From an uncultured Oscillospiraceae bacterium (GTDB lineage Bacteria > Bacillota > Clostridia > Oscillospirales > Acutalibacteraceae), in assembly GCA_900546735.1 (NCBI GenBank), contig URDW01000090.1, forward strand, positions 1 to 8,848: a stretch of DNA of 8,848 nucleotides, given 5' to 3'. Positions 5,876-8,848 of the stretch are shown piece by piece. The position numbers were made by a program, and so were the translations under genes. Each line of letters opens with the position of its first letter. Within the stretch, counting starts at the first letter, position 1. Under the pieces are notes generated by a model. It did not search any database. It was not told the origin of the DNA and saw only the letters and a list, made by a program, of their open reading frames with translations.

Positions 5876-7281
5876 AAAAGCTTTCCCTGCAGGCCAGGAT
5901 CACGCTATGGTTTTCAGTGCTTGTCATTCTCATCACGGCATTGGCATTCGGCCTGATGTTCGTTATTAATAATTCTGTCCTGCACACCAACATTCGTGAA
6001 TTGCTGCTCAGTACGGTGGAAACCAACGCACAGGAGATCGAGTTTTTGTTTTCCATGGCCGACGCGGAAGAGGATGAAGAGGACCAGTATTTGGAGTATC
6101 GCGGCGGTTATATTGAGATCGACGACGATTTTCTGGACGAGTTGAACGGCGTGTACACATCTCTTTATGATGCGCAGGGCAATCTGCTTTACGGCAACGG
6201 CGTTGTGAACTGCCCGGTCGATCTTTCGGGCAAAATCAGTGAAGTCAGCCGCGAAGGCGAGACGTATTATGTTTATTTTGAAGCGCTTGAAATTGAGCAT
6301 TTGGAGGGACTCGTGCTCAAAGGCGTTGTCAATGAAAACGCCAACCAGACTATTTTGTCGCAGACAGTGCGTCTTTCGCTGATGCTTTTGCCGCTGTTTG
6401 CGCTTGTGGCCATCCTCGGCGGATACCTGATGGCGCGGCGTTCGCTGCGGCCCATTCAAAAAATCGCCGCGGCAGCCGAACAGATCAGCGACGGCCGCGA
6501 TTTGTCCAAACGCATTGAAATGCCGCCGCAGCAGGACGAGCTGGCGCAGCTTGCGGGCACATTCAACTCTATGTTTGACCGTTTGGAACGCTCCTTTGAG
6601 GCGGAAAAGCAATTTACATCCGACGCTTCGCATGAGCTGCGCACGCCGCTTTCGGTCATCTCGGCACAGTGTGAATTTGCCCTGAAAAAAGACCGCGATG
6701 CGCAGGCTTATAAAAACAGTTTACAGGTGATCTCACGCCAGGCGGCGCGCATGAGCGCCATTGTGGAAGAAATGCTTTCCTATGCCCGGCTGGAGCGTAT
6801 GGATGCGCCGCCCGATCTGCACACGGCTGACGTTTCGCAGCTGACGCAGCAGGTCTGCAACGATTTTGCCGGTACGCTGCAAAATGGCATCCGCCTGTCG
6901 ACTGAGATCGAGAGCGCAATCTCTTTGCCGGTCAGTTCCAGCCTTTTTGAACAGATGCTCGTCAATCTGCTTTCAAACGCTTACCGCTACAACCGGCCAG
7001 ACGGCACGATCACGGTGGGTCTGCATCGTGCAGACACGCAGGCGGTACTCAGCGTGGCGGACACGGGCGCCGGCATGACGCCCGAGCAGACCGAGCGCAT
7101 TTGGCAAAAGTTTTACCGCGCCGATGCTTCGCGCACGTCGCAGGACCAGAAGAACGGCCTCGGCATAGGCTTGGCTGTTGTCAAGCGCATTGCCGATCTG
7201 CACGGCTTTTCCTTAAAGGTGGAAAGCCGCGAAAACGAGGGCAGCATGTTTTATGTTTATATGCCGTTGCCCGGCGCATAA
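5872..7281 (+). CDS. Membrane sensor histidine kinase, partner of the upstream regulator
   Basis: This 469-residue protein is a complete HAMP-type kinase. Membrane segment 1 is at about residues 11-33 and segment 2 at about 168-187. Between them lies an extracytoplasmic sensor domain of about 130 residues, very acidic near its start (ADAEEDEED, 63-71, and EIDDDFLDE, 82-90). HAMP follows (about 188-240), then the phosphoacceptor H254 in SDASHELRTPL, the N box with N365 and N369 (NLLSNAYRYN), G1 DTGAGM (397-402), F box WQKFYRAD (411-418) and G2 GLGIGLAVV (429-437). All catalytic motifs look intact. The start overlaps the regulator stop (ATGA) and follows a strong AAGGAGG. A terminator lies about 50 bp downstream. 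The acidic loop might sense metal cations or cationic peptides, as in PhoQ-like sensors, but that is inference from charge alone. Confidence 0.95.
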   Translation: MKKLSLQARITLWFSVLVILITALAFGLMFVINNSVLHTNIRELLLSTVETNAQEIEFLFSMADAEEDEEDQYLEYRGGYIEIDDDFLDELNGVYTSLYDAQGNLLYGNGVVNCPVDLSGKISEVSREGETYYVYFEALEIEHLEGLVLKGVVNENANQTILSQTVRLSLMLLPLFALVAILGGYLMARRSLRPIQKIAAAAEQISDGRDLSKRIEMPPQQDELAQLAGTFNSMFDRLERSFEAEKQFTSDASHELRTPLSVISAQCEFALKKDRDAQAYKNSLQVISRQAARMSAIVEEMLSYARLERMDAPPDLHTADVSQLTQQVCNDFAGTLQNGIRLSTEIESAISLPVSSSLFEQMLVNLLSNAYRYNRPDGTITVGLHRADTQAVLSVADTGAGMTPEQTERIWQKFYRADASRTSQDQKNGLGIGLAVVKRIADLHGFSLKVESRENEGSMFYVYMPLPGA

Positions 7282-7330
7282 AACGGTTGAACGATTTATG
7301 GCTGATCCATTGAAAATCAAAATAAATGCT

Positions 7331-7362
7331 AAAAATGCCGGAAAGACACCTCCGGCATTTTT
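7331..7362 (+). terminator. Rho-independent terminator after the kinase
   Basis: AAAAATGCCGGA (7331-7342) pairs perfectly with TCCGGCATTTTT (7351-7362) across an 8-nt loop. The stem ends in a run of five T. It closes the regulator-kinase unit and implies that the PepSY gene has its own promoter. Confidence 0.88.
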
Positions 7363-7480
7363 AATGGGAAATTATAAAATGGGTTATTAATGATTGAGCA
7401 TTTCTTTAACAGCTGGTTTCAATGTGGCGTATTTGGCCGGTAAAAATCAGCATAAAAAAATTTTTCAGAAATTTCTTTTT
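7363..7480. other. AT-rich gene-free stretch before the PepSY regulatory region
   Basis: No supported gene is present; the longest ATG frame is 17 codons (from 7390) with no good ribosome binding site. The last 30 bases hold phased A and T tracts (AAAAAAATTTTT at 7454-7465, then AAATTTCTTTTTT) directly before the direct-repeat box. These could bend DNA or act as an UP-like element; that is inference. Confidence 0.35.
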
Positions 7481-7498
7481 TCTAATCTGGTTTTAATT
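7481..7498 (+). promoter_or_regulatory. Direct-repeat box upstream of the PepSY gene
   Basis: TCTAATC (7481-7487) and TTTAATT (7492-7498) are again exactly 11 bp apart, with TGGT between. Over 18 positions it differs from the box at 5134-5151 at only three. A weak -10 (TATTCT, 7508-7513) sits at the same offset from the second half site as AACAAT does at the other locus. This suggests direct control of the PepSY gene by the response regulator. Confidence 0.55.
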
Positions 7499-7512
7499 TT
7501 CATATCGTATTC

Positions 7513-7546
7513 TTGTGTCAGACGGAGGGAACAACGTCTGACACAA
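7513..7546 (+). promoter_or_regulatory. Perfect 12-bp stem-loop in the PepSY leader
   Basis: TTGTGTCAGACG (7513-7524) pairs perfectly with CGTCTGACACAA (7535-7546) around the loop GAGGGAACAA. An ATTTTTATAT stretch follows, then the real ribosome binding site GGAGG (7557-7561). It may be an mRNA-stabilising 5' hairpin, a leader terminator/attenuator or a DNA operator. The loop itself looks like a Shine-Dalgarno sequence but has no start codon at a usable distance. The structure is certain; the role is open. Confidence 0.6.
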
Positions 7547-7569
7547 ATTTTTATATGGAGGAATAAGAT

Positions 7570-8754
7570 ATGAAAAAACTTACAGGTGAAACGATCCGCA
7601 GCTTACCAAAAAAGAAAAAAATGCTCATTTCGGGCGTGGCTGTTGTGGCCGGTGTGGCCGTTCTCGGTGCAGGTGTTGCCGCTTATGCGTCGAACGCCGT
7701 GCAGAAAAATGTGATCGGGTCTGACGCAGCCGTTTCCATTGCACTGGACGACGCCAACGTCTCGGCGCAGGCAGCACGCATCGACGATGTGGACCTGGAC
7801 TTGAGACAAGGCACGCTGGTCTACGATGTGGAGTTTGAGGCCGACCGTGTGGATTACGATTACGAGATCAAAGCTTCTGACGGTACCATTTTGAACCGTT
7901 TGGCCGAGGCGGACGGTGAGAAAGTCAGCACTACGGCTGCGCAGTCGGCTGAAACGACAACGGCCGCTGCAGGCGGCAGCCAAGCGACCGGTGACTCTGC
8001 TTCGCAGACGACTGCCGCGCAGAACAGCGCAGGTGTTACACTGGATTCGGCAAAGTCGATCGCACTGAAACACGCCGGGCTGTCTGCTTCGGATGTGCGC
8101 TTCACAAAAGCCAAAACGGATTACGACGACGGTGTAAAAGAGTACGATATCGAGTTCATTTCCGGCAGCTATGAGTATGAGTTTGAAGTGCGTGCTTCCG
8201 ACGGCAAGATCACGTCTTACGACCGTGAGCGCGCCGATGCGCAAAAGACCACCTCTTCCCAGAAAACCACTTCTTCTCAGAGCAGCAGTTCTGCCGTAAC
8301 TTTGGCCGAGGCAAAGTCCATCGCACTGAAGCATGCCGGCCTGTCCGCTTCGGACGTGCGTTTTACAAAAGCCAAAACGGATTATGACGACGGCGTAAAA
8401 GAGTACGACATCGAGTTCGTTTCCGGCAGCTACGAGTATGAATTTGAAGTGCGCGCTTCTGACGGCAAAATCACTTCTTATGACCGTGAACGTGCCGAGG
8501 GGCAGAAAACCACCTCAGCGTCCACAACTTCTTCCGGCAACTATATCGGCACGGAAAAAGCCAAGTCGATCGCTTTGAAGGACAGCGGCGTTTCCGCATC
8601 GAAAGCTACATTTGAAAAGGCAAAGCTGGACAAAGAGGACGGCGTCTATGTGTACGAAGTGGAATTCCGCAGCGGCAACATGGAATATGAGTACGAGATC
8701 AACGCCAAGACCGGCAAGATCCTGGACCGCTCGGTCGAACGCGAAGACCGCTGA
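7570..8754 (+). CDS. Membrane-anchored or secreted protein with four PepSY-type repeats
   Basis: This 394-residue protein starts at ATG 7570, 8 nt after GGAGG. A basic N-terminus (PKKKK, 13-17) is followed by one hydrophobic segment (about 18-40); A-Y-A at 38-40 could be a signal-peptidase site, so it is either anchored or released. Outside are four PepSY-type units at about 51-112, 156-222, 243-309 and 326-391. Each follows the pattern AKSIALK-xxG at the front, then YDIEF, YEYEFEVRASDGKI-like strands at the end. Ser/Thr/Gln/Ala-rich linkers (113-155, 223-242, 310-325) join them. Units 2 and 3 are almost identical; units 1 and 4 are diverged. The domains are rich in Asp, Glu and Tyr. PepSY domains are known as propeptide or inhibitor-like extracellular modules and often lie beside two-component systems, but the function here is unknown. 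The gene has its own promoter region with the same direct-repeat box as the upstream regulator. Confidence 0.85.
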   Translation: MKKLTGETIRSLPKKKKMLISGVAVVAGVAVLGAGVAAYASNAVQKNVIGSDAAVSIALDDANVSAQAARIDDVDLDLRQGTLVYDVEFEADRVDYDYEIKASDGTILNRLAEADGEKVSTTAAQSAETTTAAAGGSQATGDSASQTTAAQNSAGVTLDSAKSIALKHAGLSASDVRFTKAKTDYDDGVKEYDIEFISGSYEYEFEVRASDGKITSYDRERADAQKTTSSQKTTSSQSSSSAVTLAEAKSIALKHAGLSASDVRFTKAKTDYDDGVKEYDIEFVSGSYEYEFEVRASDGKITSYDRERAEGQKTTSASTTSSGNYIGTEKAKSIALKDSGVSASKATFEKAKLDKEDGVYVYEVEFRSGNMEYEYEINAKTGKILDRSVEREDR

Positions 8755-8794
8755 TGTCTAAATGTCTCCTTTACTGATCTTCCCATAAAGCAAA

Positions 8795-8821
8795 CAAAGC
8801 CCGGCAATAGGCCGGGCTTTG
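8795..8821 (+). terminator. Hairpin terminator after the PepSY gene
   Basis: CAAAGCCCGGC (8795-8805) pairs perfectly with GCCGGGCTTTG (8811-8821) around the loop AATAG. The GC-rich stem is strong but ends in only three T, so termination may be partial. AAA on the left arm would give the same short U run on the minus strand. Confidence 0.7.
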
Positions 8822-8848
8822 AGACTGTCGAAAAAGCCGGTTGGACCG

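Noticed and set aside
7390..7443. 17-codon ORF upstream of the PepSY gene
   Set aside because: It has no good ribosome binding site, no recognisable motif and a length easily explained by chance.
8822..8848. The sequence GACTGTCGAAAAAG after the last terminator, possibly the end of a repeat or insertion element
   Set aside because: Only one copy is visible and the window ends; there is no second end or transposase to support it.

Overview
The window looks like a chromosomal segment of a Gram-positive bacterium of the phylum Bacillota, probably class Clostridia. The basis is strong AGGAGG-type ribosome binding sites, AT-rich intergenic regions beside more GC-rich genes, and a Tex / Cof-type hydrolase / PepSY-plus-two-component gene set. 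An Oscillospirales-like relative is a guess from codon and protein style. No rRNA, tRNA, CRISPR array or mobile element was found.

Layout. (1) Positions 2-292 (+): the C-terminal end of a YeiH/UPF0324-type membrane protein. (2) 293-476: an intergenic region with candidate promoter and operator elements, leading to a small Xre-like ORF (477-668, +) whose helix-turn-helix core looks damaged. (3) A strong hairpin at 677-710 that can terminate transcription from both sides. (4) A compact minus-strand operon read from 2839 down to 727: Cof-type HAD phosphatase, thioredoxin, NADPH-thioredoxin reductase. The genes overlap by ATGA and TGATG, so translation is probably coupled. (5) A divergent intergenic region (2840-2991) with a 15-bp dyad and a promoter for tex. 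(6) tex (2992-5130, +), an RNA-binding transcription accessory protein. (7) An OmpR-type response regulator (5201-5875) and its sensor histidine kinase (5872-7281), overlapping by ATGA and ending in a clear terminator. (8) A 288-bp intergenic region with regulatory structure. (9) A membrane-anchored or secreted protein with four PepSY-type repeats (7570-8754), followed by a hairpin terminator.

How it fits together. The most informative pattern is regulatory. Nearly the same direct repeat, TTTAATC with an 11-bp period, lies just upstream of the response regulator gene and again upstream of the PepSY gene, although a terminator separates the two units. This is the site architecture expected for an OmpR/PhoB-family regulator. 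It suggests one module: an acidic-loop sensor kinase and its regulator control their own operon and a very acidic four-repeat PepSY surface protein. PepSY repeats 2 and 3 differ by one amino acid but by 20 silent third-position changes, so the protein sequence of the repeat is under strong constraint. The thioredoxin operon is a conventional disulfide-reducing system, except that the reductase carries an unusual C-terminal CxxCxxC cluster.
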